This document shows, piece by piece, positions 20,152 through 33,018 of a stretch of DNA of 64,000 nt; positions within the stretch are counted from its first letter, which is position 1; every line of letters begins with the position of its first letter. The stretch spans positions 173,102 to 237,101 of the forward strand of contig JAHQIW010005918.1 in the NCBI GenBank assembly GCA_019055375.1, in the 5' to 3' direction. Under the pieces are notes generated by a model that worked only from the letters and a program-made list of their open reading frames with translations, did no database searches and was not told the DNA's origin. The translations under genes were made by a program, and so were the position numbers. Source of the DNA: Parelaphostrongylus tenuis. Lineage: Eukaryota > Nematoda > Chromadorea > Rhabditida > Metastrongylidae.

Positions 20152-22735
20152 CATCGCCCCATATACGTTTGCCCTCGGAGACGAGTGTATTCTCGTGGAT
20201 CACACTATACACTATGATTCTTTTCGTTAATCTGTCTTCCACTCTTTCAATATACGGTCTACGCAATTGTTCTTTGCTGTAGAATAAATATTCTTCTCGA
20301 TTCCGGAGAGGACACAAGTTTCAACGATCTGAGCTGCACAAAACGGCTAGGCTTTGTGAGTGCGACTAAATTTCAGGAGACATCGTTCAAACGGTCTGTG
20401 AGTTGTCCACTCTCTGCACAGTAGAGCGCTGAAAAGACTGTTGTATTGAAAAGGGGAGTACGCAGTTTGATGTCCGCCAGCTCTTTTTCTCTATATGCTA
20501 TAATTAATTTCAAGTTCCAAATAGTTTCATTTTTTTGGGCAACAGATTTGAATATGACATGTTTTGAGCCTTGATCCAAGTGCTATACAGGCGTCTGTAT
20601 AAGCGCTTTGAAATTTTGATAATGTTTGAACAGTGCAAGTCAAGTGATGTGGAGCTTTTCCAGCTTTTATAATTGAACTTATAATCGATCGTCAGATTAA
20701 TGCGACATGTTTCGACACTCTATTGAGTTTACTAGCTGTCATTGGGCCACTTATAAATGTGATATCATATCTAGAAGAAACGATTTCATCATGTTGGAAC
20801 CTCTTGTTGTCACCTATTATCGCTTATTGCCGCACGTTCTCGCTTACTGTTCTTCATCAGCGCTTGCCATTCTAACTAAATTTTTATTTACGTAAGAAAA
20901 CGTGCGATCAGAACGGTGAATGAATATTCAATGTACCGTAGAATGATTTTTTTGTCAAATTTTCTGTAATGATTTGAAGTTTTAGACGGCTAATAATTTT
21001 CTACAAAAATGCGATGCTCACATCAGTACACTTTTGCTACTCATGCCTATGTCATTATCGCTAAATAAAACATAACACTATTTCTCTAGCATATTTCCTC
21101 TTTCTACGTTTTTTGTGTGATTTTTCTTATACTCATCACTCATTCCTTCATGGGATTTTTCTGATAGACCATATTTTGTCAACCTAATTCCTATATAAAT
21201 TTATTTCAACAACTAGATGAAAAACGAATGACAAATAATTGAGAAAAATCATACAGAAAAATCCTCAAGTTGTTCAAAAGTAAACGAAAAACCTTGACAA
21301 TCCCTCTAAAGCTCTGGTTGACACTCTTGCTCTTAGATCACTTCCAGAATAACCAAAGACCAGTTTCTATCATCAGCTGAAGAGGAACTCATACCAGGGT
21401 ACAACGAGGCTCCACTGGAGCCTTCTTCGCGCTCAATAAATCAACCATTGTGTCGAATACAATCAATTCTACAAGATATTCTGGCACTTTGATTGATTTC
21501 TAATCGAAGAAATTACTGAACAGGTTCACGAAATCGAAATCGTATGGTTTTGAATAAGAAAGCACAACAAAGTCGCAATTATGAGAGAGAAACGAAATGC
21601 AGAAATCAGAAATAGAAGTAAAATTTTAAACCTTGGAAACATTCCAGAATGGCATTAACTTTCGAAATAAATCCCAAGGTATAGCTTTTTTGGAGGATGA
21701 AAGTTGTCATAGAACAGCAAGAAAATTTCTTAGGACTTTACAAAGTAATGGAAAACGAAGAAAAATGGAAAGAGAACTATGAGTGGTTGTTAATGAAGGC
21801 ACAATAGCGCGAAAATGTCCTTAATAAGTGGTTCGAATAGTGGTTCGAATACGTGTTTTTCTTTTGTTTACCGTTTGTAAATGGCGTCATTCTCGTAAAG
21901 TTGAGAATTGTAGAGTGAAATTTAGCGGCTTATTGAGCGTACAAAAATCCACTGCATAGTAATTAAACTAGTGAAGTTCTGCCCTGAGTATCATATTGCA
22001 TGGCCAGGTGAGATCTGCTTTTTAACGAATTAGACCACGACTTGAACGGAACTGGCTGAGACTGAACTAGAGATTGATCTGTTTGGAAGAGTGGACTATT
22101 GTCACTGTTATGGATGTAGACTCACTAGTAAGAAAAAAAAAGCATAAAACAGACTAAGATACACAATGCTTGAGATTGCACACAAATAGATCTTCTCTGG
22201 ATAAATAACTTCATTCTAAAAATATATTGATAATATAAGATTGATATTCGTAATCTGTTATGAAACAGTATTACTGGGTCATTTTAGTAAGTTCATACTA
22301 CTCCCAAAATTTTTCCTTATGGATGTTCTGCTGCTGCAGATATTCAAAAATTCGATATTGATTAGGCATTGATCGGATGATCGGAAAATCTCTATGGATG
22401 AGAGCCTTTGAAAATTGTACAGATCCTAGAAATTCTTCATTCTTGTTCCTGTTGAGAAATCTGTCATTCACAAAAATTTTCGGATTTCCGCATGCATCAA
22501 CCACTGCTTGAGTATTTTGTCTTACTTGATAGCTGTTGAATATTGGTTGAGTCCATCACCTTACGAAGAATAGCACTTACTTACTTAATTACTTAGACAC
22601 TTAGAAAGTCCGCCCTCACTAGTTGTGCGGACTCCAGCACATATTTCAAATGTATATTGCTGGTCGTACATATAGTTTTTTTTTTTTGGTATCCTGACGT
22701 AATCTTGCAAGGGCTTCTTCAGGTCTTCACGATGT
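20152..22735. other. Unassigned DNA
   Basis: No repeat copy or protein family recognised over 2.6 kb. A short tandem AGTGGTTCGAAT occurs twice near 21827-21852. A 68-codon minus-strand frame (22298-22504) is unassigned. Confidence 0.3.
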
Positions 22736-22741
22736 CGTTTG

Positions 22742-22882
22742 CAAGGAATGGGTTTCGGCGACGGATTCATGGCCGGGCTTTCTATCATTTGATTTGGAGA
22801 TGGTGTTAAACCGAAATCAAAAGCAGAGGTAGAAAAGAAAATCAACCGACAGCTCACGGATAATGTAGAGGCCGAAATTCCC
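22742..22882. repeat. Dispersed repeat R2, copy 2
   Basis: Same orientation as the copy at 7365-7505. The minus-strand frame again reads RLIFF..FDF..LTPSP..PSPKP, which suggests a coding origin. The element is not identified. Confidence 0.55.
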
Positions 22883-22885
22883 TGA

Positions 22886-23390
22886 ATAGACTATCAATTG
22901 AAAGAAAGTTTATTTTTCATATGAGATACCTGTAGCGTGAATAAAAAGGGCGGAAGTTCGATTTGTTCCACCGCTGAGTCATCTTACCTGACGAGATTCC
23001 TAATCATTCTAACCAACATAAACTCGTGGAATTGAGAATTACCCGTTAGCTTCTTCTGAAAAATAGCACATAATTATGTTGTGCCAAAATCGTGAACTTT
23101 AGGGTTCCAATAAGCAGTGAGTCCATTGGGCGGCAGGATGGAAGACTAGTGTAGTCTGCCGGTGTCTGTTGAGTTTTCCAATGACTAATTTGGAGCTGCA
23201 GAGCCGGAGGTAAAAACTGCCCGTGCATCCTTAGTTGTTTAAAAAACTTTTGATTAGATAAAATTGACTTGACCACTACTAGTAGAAGAAAATTGTCCTT
23301 TGCAAGAAGATCAACTCGGCAAGGCGCACTTAGGATCAAATTTGACGCACTTGGTGAGAGAAAAAGAAGGATATCTATTAGTTTGACGAA
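22886..23390. other. Unassigned DNA
   Basis: A 118-codon minus-strand frame (23046-23402) has no recognisable domain. CTGACGA occurs at 22989-22995 but lacks a GAAA box. Confidence 0.3.
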
Positions 23391-23408
23391 GATATATGCC
23401 AATACTAT

Positions 23409-23704
23409 AAAAGGATAAAAGGATAAAGCTCTCGGCGTTGATCAATCCTGAGGGATGCGCCATGCATTCGACTTCAATTTCTAACTTCGTTTGAGGTGAT
23501 TGAATGCATATCTGGCCTTTACAATGACTCGCGGTGGCCTCCCGCTGAATCGAGTCAGTGCTGCTTATCCTCCCAGACGAGTCTGAGACCTGTCTGGTAC
23601 CAATTTACCGACCCCGGAGGGATGGATGGCTTGGTGAGCCATGAGCGCGAGATCGAACCATTGACCTTGCGTGTGACGCAGAGCACCTCTAACCACTGCG
23701 CCAC
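23409..23704 (-). repeat. tRNA-derived SINE S1 with 13-bp target duplication
   Basis: A near full-length S1 copy. The tail, read on the plus strand as AAAAGGATAAAAGGATAAAG, lies at 23409-23428 and the reversed head ends near 23704. It is flanked by ATGCCAATACTAT at 23396-23408 and 23705-23717. A and B boxes are recognisable on the minus strand (CGCAGTGGTTAGAGGTGC and GGTTCGATCTC). Confidence 0.85.
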
Positions 23705-23717
23705 ATGCCAATACTAT

Positions 23718-24722
23718 GCATAGTACAAAATTCTCAATGTTTCGTGGAGTTTTTTACTTCTTTGATACTTAAAATCTTGTGAGTTTGAAAGCTCACAATA
23801 GGCTCACAATGTAGAACTGATTCGCTTTGTCAGCTAATATTCAAATTTCCTAAACACTCATCCATACTAATGTAAACTCAGCCCACTGCGAATGGAATTA
23901 CACTGATTTAGCTGTATCAATTCATGATCTGTAACTACAAATTTCCATTGTCTCAAGATTAACCCTAGAGCCCTATTGCAAGCAAGTAAGCGTTGACCTA
24001 AAAGGCTTCTTGCACTGCGCTTGGCTGAAGTAATTTATAAGAAGAATGTGTCAAGTTTTGTGGCCTATTTCAATGGCATTATTTATATGCTCACGAATTT
24101 CCCGTGCTTATTCAAAGCTTACCAATTGCTCACAAGCTGAGTTACATGATTGCTTCAAAGGCAGTAAATTGGGTCATGAAACAAAACTAACAAAACTCGT
24201 TTCTGAGGTCAAAGTAAATTTACAGAATGACCTCATTTCTCTACACCAGCTGGAAGGTCTGCTAACTTTAAGGCTGTTAGCGCTCTTTGTCTTATTCGTG
24301 GATGCTGCCATAAATCACCTATCAAGCCAGTGGGAAGTACAGACGAGGAGGCTAAGGATTTTTCCCTACGTAATTTTCACGTGTACCTAGGTGGAGTCTA
24401 ATAAGCTGCGAGCTTTAGTCCAACTGTAATAGACAATGGGAAATAAGATTTATTCAAAGCATAAAAGAGAGGGATATCTCCTTGAACAAATGTGATGTTC
24501 ACCATTTTGAATAAGTGGAGCTCAGTGCGCAAGACTGCAGCTAAATAGGCTGAATGGACACATGACTGACCCACGGTACAGTCATTTGATGATTAAAAGA
24601 ACCAAAAAGTGTGTGAAATCGACTCTTTCTGCTGGTCATCCAACTATAACAGTGGTTATAATCGTTGATCTTCTTCTGACAACCAAATCCTCCTTTTCTG
24701 TTTCCTTCTTTTTTTGAAATTT
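23718..24722. other. Unassigned DNA with one longer frame
   Basis: A 114-codon frame at 24046-24390 (+) contains a hydrophobic stretch (LLTLRLLALFVLFVDAAI) but matches no family I know. No splice or promoter evidence. Confidence 0.3.
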
Positions 24723-24727
24723 CATTA

Positions 24728-25018
24728 ATTCAAAGCCCTTGGCGTTAATCAATCTCTGAGGGATGCGCTATGCATTCGTCTTCAATTTTTAACCTCGTTT
24801 GAGGTGACTGTGTTTATATCTGACTTTTACATTGACTCGCGGTACCCTCCCGCTGTACCGAATCGGTATTGTTTATCTTCCTAGATAGTCTGAGACCAGC
24901 CTGGTACCAATCTATCGACCCCAGAGGGATGGATGGCCTGATGAGACATGAGAGCGAGATCGAACCATCGACTTGTGTGCGATGCAGAGCACCTCTGCAC
25001 ACTGCGCCGCATGCGCTC
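24728..25018 (-). repeat. tRNA-derived SINE S1
   Basis: The 3' end block AATCTCTGAGGGATGCGCTATGCATTCG lies near 24750-24777, and the head (reverse of GCGCATGCGGCGCAGTG) at about 24998-25014. It is nearly full length. The TTTATCC tail is degraded and no clear target duplication was found. Confidence 0.75.
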
Positions 25019-28000
25019 CTTTTTGTTTTTATTACATTCCAATGTTCACTATACTAAAGGTACTTGTAACATTATTACTTATTAATTGCAGCAGTCAAAT
25101 CTGTAGCTTCGACTTCACATTCTGCAGCTTCCACGTCATCACATTCTTTCCAAGCTTGTACGCGATTATCACTAGATTAACGTTATCACTACTCAAATCT
25201 ATAAGAAATTCAAACACTGAATGCATTTCGTTTTTACTGATGACGCTGTAAGCATCTATTTGGTGCTTTATAAAGTAGTCTTGTTTGTTAGTTCAACATA
25301 TCTTGAGCCAGTCGAGGTCCTCTCCATTGTCGGATGAACACAGTCGTAGCAGACCGCTTAACAAAACTTCTTCCGATTCACAAATCTGAGTACTGCATGT
25401 GGTGATAGCCTGGAAGTGCAATAGAAAAACTAACTCAGTATTGCAGAGAAAGTCAAATGATCAGCTTTCAGTAACACCTTTGATAGAAGCGAAGCATTAA
25501 TCACGGACTCAGTTGCTGCACGAATCCGTCGCTAGGCGTAAGGAGACTGCAGGAAACCAATGGAGGAGTGAATGTGCCGTTGTCTAAATAGTACGTGAAA
25601 AGAAAGGGCTGTAATTGAAAAATTATGTCATCTCTCTTACTGTATATTGTTGATGGATCACCTTCTCCAAAAGATGTTTGCCTACTTCAACTATAGAATG
25701 GCACCTTCAGTCTTGATCAAACCTGGAGATGCTGCCGAAATATGACATTCACGTGCAGTACAGTCGTGCAAAACCTCCACCGTCCTACTAATTATTGTCG
25801 AAACAGTATATGTACTTCCAAATATTCTTAATCTATTGCTTTTCTAGCAAAGTTATGAACATATAATTTAATATTCAAGGATTATAAGTGATATGCGAAA
25901 CTCCCGTCTGGAATCAAAATATTTGAGTATCACTCAGTAACCCTATTCTTCAAGGAACAATCTTATACTAGCTTTTTGATAAGCTACTAAACAAATCACT
26001 TCTTGATTTCAAATCGCATTTGCTTCTCAGCCCCTCGTCCTAGAGTCCTTCCGCTCCCTATCCGGCACATTGTTTGAGCAGTGTCTTTGATGTCGCCGGC
26101 TCGTCTCTTGTCCCAACGTATAATTCAAAATCTGGGCAATGGCCGTCCTCATTCGTCCATTGGGCGCTTTGCGTCAGCAAATCACCTAAAATAACGGCAT
26201 AGAAGAGCCACCACACCCCACATGGATACATGAAATATTAGCGTAATTTCTATAATGCGTCCGAGCAGCCCCAGTTGGCTGGAACATCAAAAAAAAAAAA
26301 CCGGAGAAAAGACGGAAGACGCCCAACAAATCTGGTCTATCATCACCAGCTAGGTGCTAGGCATTAAGCATTTATGACTGAGTACCAAATGCCGACTACA
26401 CCTGAAAAATTGGTTCAACATGTTAGACTAAATATCAGTGACGACGCGTCTCTAGTTGATCACAAGCGTCGTCTTTTCTATACATTCAACTGGAACTCCT
26501 ACAAACTTCAGTTAATTATATTTTTTTTTCAAAACGATATCTAAGAAAATTATCGAATGTTAGCAATCATACGTCTATACAGTTCTTATTATTTTGAATC
26601 TGAAGTGGTATTGTTATCAAGTTCCATTCTCTTCAAATGACGCATATTGAAAGTTTCCTTTACTCATTACTTTTAGATACTTCGTTGCTTACATAAGCAC
26701 CTAAGTAAGAGATGAAATAGAGAAATGTAGAGATGAGAGTAGATGTTGAGAGATTAAAACGGACAAAAATAGAGAGACCAAAGGCTCATTGAGACCACGG
26801 TGCCTTTTCAGCCAAATGGCACACTGCACGCGAGGTGGTTGGACGCCATGTTTTTCGAGGGAGACAGTAAAGAATTACGACCATCTAGACGATGGTTGCT
26901 CCTTTTGTAAGTACGCTTGATATTCTGCTGAAGTCTGTCACTTATGACATTTCTTGAGAATCGTCGTCTTGTTGAAGCCAGGTGGAAATGTTTCAAAGAT
27001 TTGACTGGGTCTATGAGACCGTTCGTATTAAACATAATTGTGCCAAGTCAATAAGCTTTCTCAACCTAATTCAGCTCTCCAAAATTCCAATGACTCATTG
27101 ACCAAAATCCCATTCTCATTAAGTCTTCAAAATCTGTAAATTTCCGTCGATACATGAGGTTGCAAGCTTTCGTGGATCAATGTGATTCGCTGTACCCGTG
27201 TTAAGTCACTTTTAGTGACAACTGTTTCCATGGTAGTGTGGGTGATTGACAGTGGTAGCGTGGAAAGAAAGGACTTAGCGGAGTTATTCCGTTATTTCGG
27301 AAGAAGGAAAAGAACCTGTCCTAATAAAGAAAGTGGCACAAAGCAGAAAAAATTATGGATGTATGGATCTAATTCTATTCGTGAGAGGAGTTCACTCTCA
27401 CCGCTTCGGGCCGTTGCAACATACAGAACCGTCGCATCTGTCCTTTGCCTTAGGATAACAAAACCTTCCCCCGTGATCCCCAACATGGTGTCCATACATG
27501 TATGGGAGGAGAACACTAAGGACTTGATACATCAGTAGTCCACAGTAAATTACAATAAGAAAAGAAATGCATTTAGCTACTTCCACGATGCCACATGGAA
27601 GCAGATTCGTGGCGCACTCCTGACGTATTGATCAGTTGTACCATTTCATCTTTTATCCTATCTCTCCGTCTCTCCCTCTTTGAATCATTGAAAAAATTTT
27701 TTCATATTCTCGAGTAGTTGCTAGGGTCATTTTTTGCAACGAGTAGTCCCATTCGTAGTTTGATATACTCCGGAGTAAAAACTTTCTATTGAAAGTTTCA
27801 AGTTTGTCCAGCTTTCAGCATCGATTCCACCCTCTTATTGTATTCCTGCCTAATTCGCTTGCTGAAGTTATAACTTGTCTTTGAGGCCATTTCTCCCAGG
27901 TAGTTAATCAAATGATGTGGAAGAGGTTTTGCAGGGTAGAAGGGAGGTGTGGAGGATGCGTGGTGCAATGTAATGATCGCGTAGCTGGCGTTAACTGAAG

Positions 28001-29590
28001 AATGCGACTTTGTCTTGTCTTGTCGGCTACATCAAAGTGACGATGTTATCGGAACATGAAATATTTGCCATTTCACACCAACGATACGTGACGTATCGAC
28101 TACTTTTAGTGTGTTTAAACCAGCAAAGCTTATGACTGTAAACATGGGCAGTCGTAGGACGTTATTGTTTTGAAACGTACACCTCACCAGAACATTGCTA
28201 TCTTTCCAAAAAAACTGGCTTAAATTTAGCCAAATTTTCTATCAACTGATCACGTTATGTTTGATACTTCTAAAATCTTCACAAGAGCTTATCAGGTCTG
28301 ACTTACGTTGCATGAGAAGTTTTCAATTAAAACGAAGATTTTACCTTACAGAAAGCGCCATTTCCAACTCATCCAGTATCATTCTGCTCATTTTTAACAT
28401 CAATGATTATCCTCAATTTTTATTCTTATTGCTTCTCGTCATAGCCTCAATTTCTTGCAGAATTATTCTTTATTCCCTTCTCATTCCATTATTAATATTG
28501 GCTGAGACGTGAATCACATAAAGGATCAGACTCACTGAGCTTCTTTCTGGATCAAATTTGAGAAATAAGCTTCCATTTCATTATACCTTCGAATTACATA
28601 TCAGGTGAACGAAAAAGCAGTTATGTCGAATATATCGGCCATTTTATCCAGATATGGCAGACTACTAATTTGAAAATTGCGTAGCTATTAAGGATGCACA
28701 ATTCGTCATTGACTATTTGTATGAGAAAATCGTAGAGGAATTATGTGTGTAGTAGACAAGTTGGAAGCTTACATATGAAGTAATCAGTGTTCATCAACAC
28801 TTAAGCTATTCGATGCACTGGACATCATTCATGTCAGTGCAACTGGCAAGTGAACAGATTATAACACAGGGTAACCTGCCTGAGCATTGAGTCAGATTGC
28901 CGATTTTCCTTAAGAAACATGATCATAAGTACAACAACATTGTTGGCTAGCCACAATCGTAGGCGTTCTAACGAGAGGTGCTATTTGTTCTCTAGCGGAA
29001 TGACCCAGCTCCAATCTCGGGTATGCGCCATTTACGATTTGAATTTACGACAAAAGACAACTATACGGCTACCGGAACCGGCTTTGTGATGACTTTACGA
29101 TGTTACCGGAAATATCGACGATTCCACACCGTGCGCTGACCAAATGACTAAGCCCATTTTGCCGTTTTCAGGTCTCTTTTTCGCTTGAAAACTATCCTTT
29201 CTATAGGGAATGTCAATTTCTAAAGAATGAGGAATTTACCTATTTGATCGGATATTCTTGACTTCGTGAAGAATAGAGCAATATCCTGCACACAAAACCT
29301 ACTCTACAATTTTATGTTGTTCTCTGGAATTTAAACTCGATGAGATGAAAACCAGCTGTGTCATCGTATTTACTCGACACAATCTCATCGACTCTGTATT
29401 TTTCGCTTTTGGTGGTTGCTTCTAGGATTAATATTCCATTCACATATATCATGAGAATCGTGTATTGTGTCATTTTGAAAGATGTCTAAATGGTCGACCT
29501 TATTCGCCATAACTATTTTGAAATCATCTAATTCTCTCAAATATCCCATCACATAGTGGGGAAGTTTTCGAAATTACCGGCTTAGAATAC
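25019..29590. other. Unassigned DNA
   Basis: Over 4.5 kb I recognise no repeat or gene. The longest frames are 118 codons at 27182-27538 (+) with overlapping frames on the other strand, and 105 hydrophobic codons at 28195-28512 (+). None shows a known domain. Confidence 0.3.
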
Positions 29591-29599
29591 ATTTTCTCT

Positions 29600-29740
29600 G
29601 ACCTCCGATGGCGGTGGTATGTTACAGTAAACAATAATGTAGAGGGAACCCGGGAGCTCTAAAAAATAGTGATATCTGGGTTCGAATCCTAGCTGACGCA
29701 AATGTTTTTGCACACCACTTTACATTATTGGGATTAATAC
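29600..29740 (+). repeat. tRNA-like palindromic element P, single arm (P4)
   Basis: ATCTGGGTTCGAATCCTAGCTGACGCAAATG (29668-29704) matches the T arm and 3' acceptor strand of the P3 right arm. The following TTTTTGCACACCACTTTACATTATTGGG matches its outer flank. The D arm and the mate arm are lost. Confidence 0.6.
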
Positions 29741-31245
29741 CGACTTATTACTGTGTCTTTTCATTTCATTTCTTTGAATGGACTCTCCATTTTACCTTTG
29801 TTGTCTAATTTATTCTGATTTACTGTAATATTCTTTTTCCAAACAATTAACTTTTTTCATTGTTTTAGAAATCTATCCAGAAAAAGCAAGAATAGAAAAC
29901 GATGGCCTCGGAGTTTATCCAGTGAAAATGATTTTTAGGTTTTCTCATAGTGCTGCCATTATTATCATTATTTACATTATTATTGTATTATCATCAAAAT
30001 TGTCACTAATTAATGCTATTATTTATCACAAATTTCATTGTTGATCGACTTATTGCGGCTATTGAAAACTTGCGAAAATTTCATGTAACTCAGTAATACA
30101 ATGACTGGCAATACGACAGCAGAAGAAATTGTTGGAAAGACGGCTAATCAAATCCAATATGATTTTTTGGCGATAACGACGATTATGCTGTATGGCGTGG
30201 AACAGGTAACAGATGGTAAACTGAATATCTTACTTATACAAAATGAATCTCAAATGGTACAGTACGCCTTTCTTTGTTTTTCCGCTTTGTTAGACTTGCT
30301 TTCAATTATCTTTCTAATCACTCCAACATTTGTTTAATCTAATTGCTCTGTGAAACTCCATACTTCTGTAACATTGATAAATCATGTCAATGTGGAAAAT
30401 GTTATTGAAAAGATAACAAACGACAGAGGAATGCAAATAACGCTTTCCTCTAGAGTTGAAGAAATTCGAAAAAAAGAAGCGGGCGAATTTTAGACACTGA
30501 TGAGGAAATTATTATCAGACTCGATGCCAAGGTCAGCTTTAAGGCTGAAACTCTACCGTACCAGCCCAATAGCCGCCTCAACGAGCTTGTCGTTGCGGGT
30601 AGACAAGACAACACTTGCCCAAATCTACAGTGCCCCTCAAAAATGGTAGACTTTTATATTGAGTGGATGCTGCATTGGAAAAAAAAGATGGATAAAATGT
30701 CATTTTATGAGAAAAAGAAGTTCTTGAGGTCTTTCGAGCTGTTTTGCCTTCTCATTTGAATTATTTTCGGCCCCACTTTCTTTTGCAAATGTAGTACCTT
30801 TAGCGTTTACTCGTCCTTCATACTGCTCCTGATTGCTCCTGTTCTTTCATGTATTCTCTTTTTAATTTGAGATCGCTGTGATTGAAGCTCAGTTGACCGA
30901 AGTAGTAATTCTAGTAGGCTTATTGTCGGAATTCGAATGCTACATATCAAAAGTCAATCGAGCAGAGGCTTCCCGGTCAAAGTATCTGAATAACTTACCA
31001 AAACTCGGCTCGACTATAAAATTTCTGGTATTAAGCTCTTACATGATCATTAATACATTAAGAGCTGCCTTTGTCTAAGCCAGCACAAGGTTATTGTCAT
31101 TCCTTCTACACAGTATTGTTAGTATAATGTTTCTACGATAGTTGCGGCTTAGACAATTTCGTCTCCCTCAAAACATGGACGTTTTCTTTACTCATATTTG
31201 TTAGATAATATCACTACAATCATATTCGAAAATGGACGTGTGAGA
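29741..31245. other. Unassigned DNA
   Basis: Frames at 30101-30337 and 30878-31078 (+) are unassigned. Sequence at 30490-30650 reads protein-like in one frame but has no match that I can name. Confidence 0.3.
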
Positions 31246-31254
31246 TTTCTGACC

Positions 31255-31288
31255 TTTGAAGAGGCTGAATTCGCCAAAACGTTAGCCA
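31255..31288 (+). ncRNA. Degraded hammerhead-variant motif (H2)
   Basis: TTGAAGA-GGC-TGAATTC-GCC-AAAA-CGTT-AGCC. It has the layout of the H2 motif, with C to T in the first core base and G to A in GAAA. GGC/GCC can form a short stem II. Probably inactive. Confidence 0.45.
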
Positions 31289-31899
31289 TTGAATTCGAAG
31301 AAGAAGTGATAATGTGCACTCACATTGGCGAAGAGAATATATCATGTATTACTGATTGATCACGCCGAACTAAATCGAAGTAGATCTTTTAATTGTCGAG
31401 AAAGTAAAATTCTCAACAATGGAATACTTTTTGGTCTCAGTAAAGTTGCCACTATTCTTGCAAATTTAAACTCTACACCTAAAAGGACAAAGTACGCCTG
31501 CCACCCAAAAAACGGGTATTCTTCATGAACTCCAGTCACAGGTAGAGTTAAATCTCTATGTAAAGTCGTATTAGCCGATCTCTTGAATTCGTTAGAGGCA
31601 GTTTTTCAAAGTAGATTTGATGCATTCTCCAGCTACAAGTAAATGGAAAGTTTGGTTGGCTCAGGCCCCCTTACCAGCTTTACGCGTTCAACAGATCAGT
31701 ATCGCTAGATTGCGTTTCTCGCACCCTGATTTGTATCACACTATTTTTTCACTTTATCAGGAAGAATGTTTTCGATGCATGTCTTTCATTGTAGTTCCTC
31801 CAAAGCAATTTCCTGCCCATAATCTTTTTTGGATAAATGGATAAGCGGCGTGACGTTCACATGAGAATAACGCTGTAGATGACCATTGTTTTTCATCGC

Positions 31900-32770
31900 T
31901 TCAGTTCTCACACAGCGCCATCAAAGTCCATTTGTGTATAACTAGTCCGGAAAGAACAATTACAATAAGACGACAAGGACGGCGACAAGGTGTCGCTTTT
32001 TTCTGTCACACCTTTGCATGAACTTTATGTAACTTTCTAATGCGTAGCTCACTTGCAAAGTTGGTTGATATCCCTCGCCGTTTCTCCGGGTCTGCCAAGT
32101 CATTTTGATTTTATTGTGATCCCCATATCAACAGCAGATTGCTTGGAAGAATTCGAAACATTGGGAATTCGAAGCAAAGCATTCCGTATTATTTCTGATA
32201 CTACGATTAAAGCTGAATTCACTGTGTATCCACGACAAGCTTGGTTAATTGATGCCAAATGCTTACTTACTTATGTCTTTTTTTCTCTTCTCTTTTTCCT
32301 TTTATGTTCAGAAACAAAAAGCGCAAAGAAAAGTTTGCAGTTACCAGCCTTTCAAAATCAGACATTGGTTTGTCTTCTTGAAGAAATTTGGTAATATGTA
32401 CGATAACCGCGGCCCCCGAAGGTGACCACCATTGGTGTCACAGAACCGCTTCAGAAACAATATGGTCTTCAATCAAACTACAGTATACCGTCCGAGAATA
32501 TTACACTACGACGAGCCATATGTACAGATGTTCACTTTCAGTAAAGTACCTCTATTGGTGGAGGAAATGACATTGTTTAGAGATGGTTGTTAGGAGATCA
32601 TACTATTTCATTTCGACCATATGTCGTGAACTTTGGAAATCTAGGAAAAAAAGTCGAGGAAAAACATATTGAAAAATTTCCTATATTCACTTTTCGGCGA
32701 TTTTTTCCGTCTCATATCCCTGAATTATTAGCAGTCATCATTTCAGAAATTAATACAGCACAAAAATGAC
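31900..32770 (+). other. Possible degraded coding region, unidentified
   Basis: The frame at 32053-32394 holds a protein-like block (CLEEFETLGIRSKAFRI and KAEFTVYPRQAWLID). It is followed, in another frame from about 32420 to 32574, by roughly 50 stop-free codons including YRPRILHYDEPYVQMF and VPLLVEEMTLFRDG. Competing frames over the same bases are also open. This may be a decayed exon pair or transposon fragment. I cannot name a family. Confidence 0.25.
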
Positions 32771-32890
32771 AAAAATCAATTATTTTCACATTTCACGCTT
32801 TATGCGCCAATATCAACTACTACAGTTATTAACTCGAAAGACCGACTTTCTTGAAACCTCGGCATGTTAATAATATAAAACTTTGAAAAA

Positions 32891-32955
32891 AATGAGAAGA
32901 AAAGCTTAGAAAACTAATCTGAGAAAATGAGAAGAAAAGCTTAGAAAACTAATCT
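32891..32955. repeat. Local 30-bp duplication
   Basis: A 30-base block ending AAAACTAATCT occurs at 32891-32920 and again, identical, at 32926-32955. Confidence 0.9.
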
Positions 32956-32982
32956 TTATCCAGTCCCTGGATTAGATGGTTA

Positions 32983-33018
32983 GGCTCTGAAGAAGGCATA
33001 TTTGCCGAAACGTCAGCC
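32983..33018 (+). ncRNA. Hammerhead-variant motif (H2), good stem I
   Basis: GGCT-CTGAAGA-A-GGCA-TATT-TGCC-GAAA-CGTC-AGCC. Stem I (GGCT/AGCC) has 4 perfect pairs and stem II (GGCA/TGCC) has 4 perfect pairs. Stem III is reduced to C-G, and there is one extra A after CTGAAGA. Cleavage is predicted after the C at 33014. The reduced stem III matches the description of Penelope-associated small hammerhead variants. The extra A may lower activity. Confidence 0.6.

Noticed and set aside
19904..20317. Open frames of 108, 89 and 70 codons
   Set aside because: They read through the tRNA-like palindrome and its mirror on both strands.
22987..23010. CTGACGA followed by GATT-CCT-AATC, a perfect small stem, suggesting another hammerhead
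   Set aside because: The GAAA box is absent (ATTC follows) and no stem I is found. Not enough to call.
26000..26160. Less A+T-rich stretch that reads protein-like on either strand
   Set aside because: No block could be matched to RTE, Penelope, mariner or any other family, and stops interrupt each frame.
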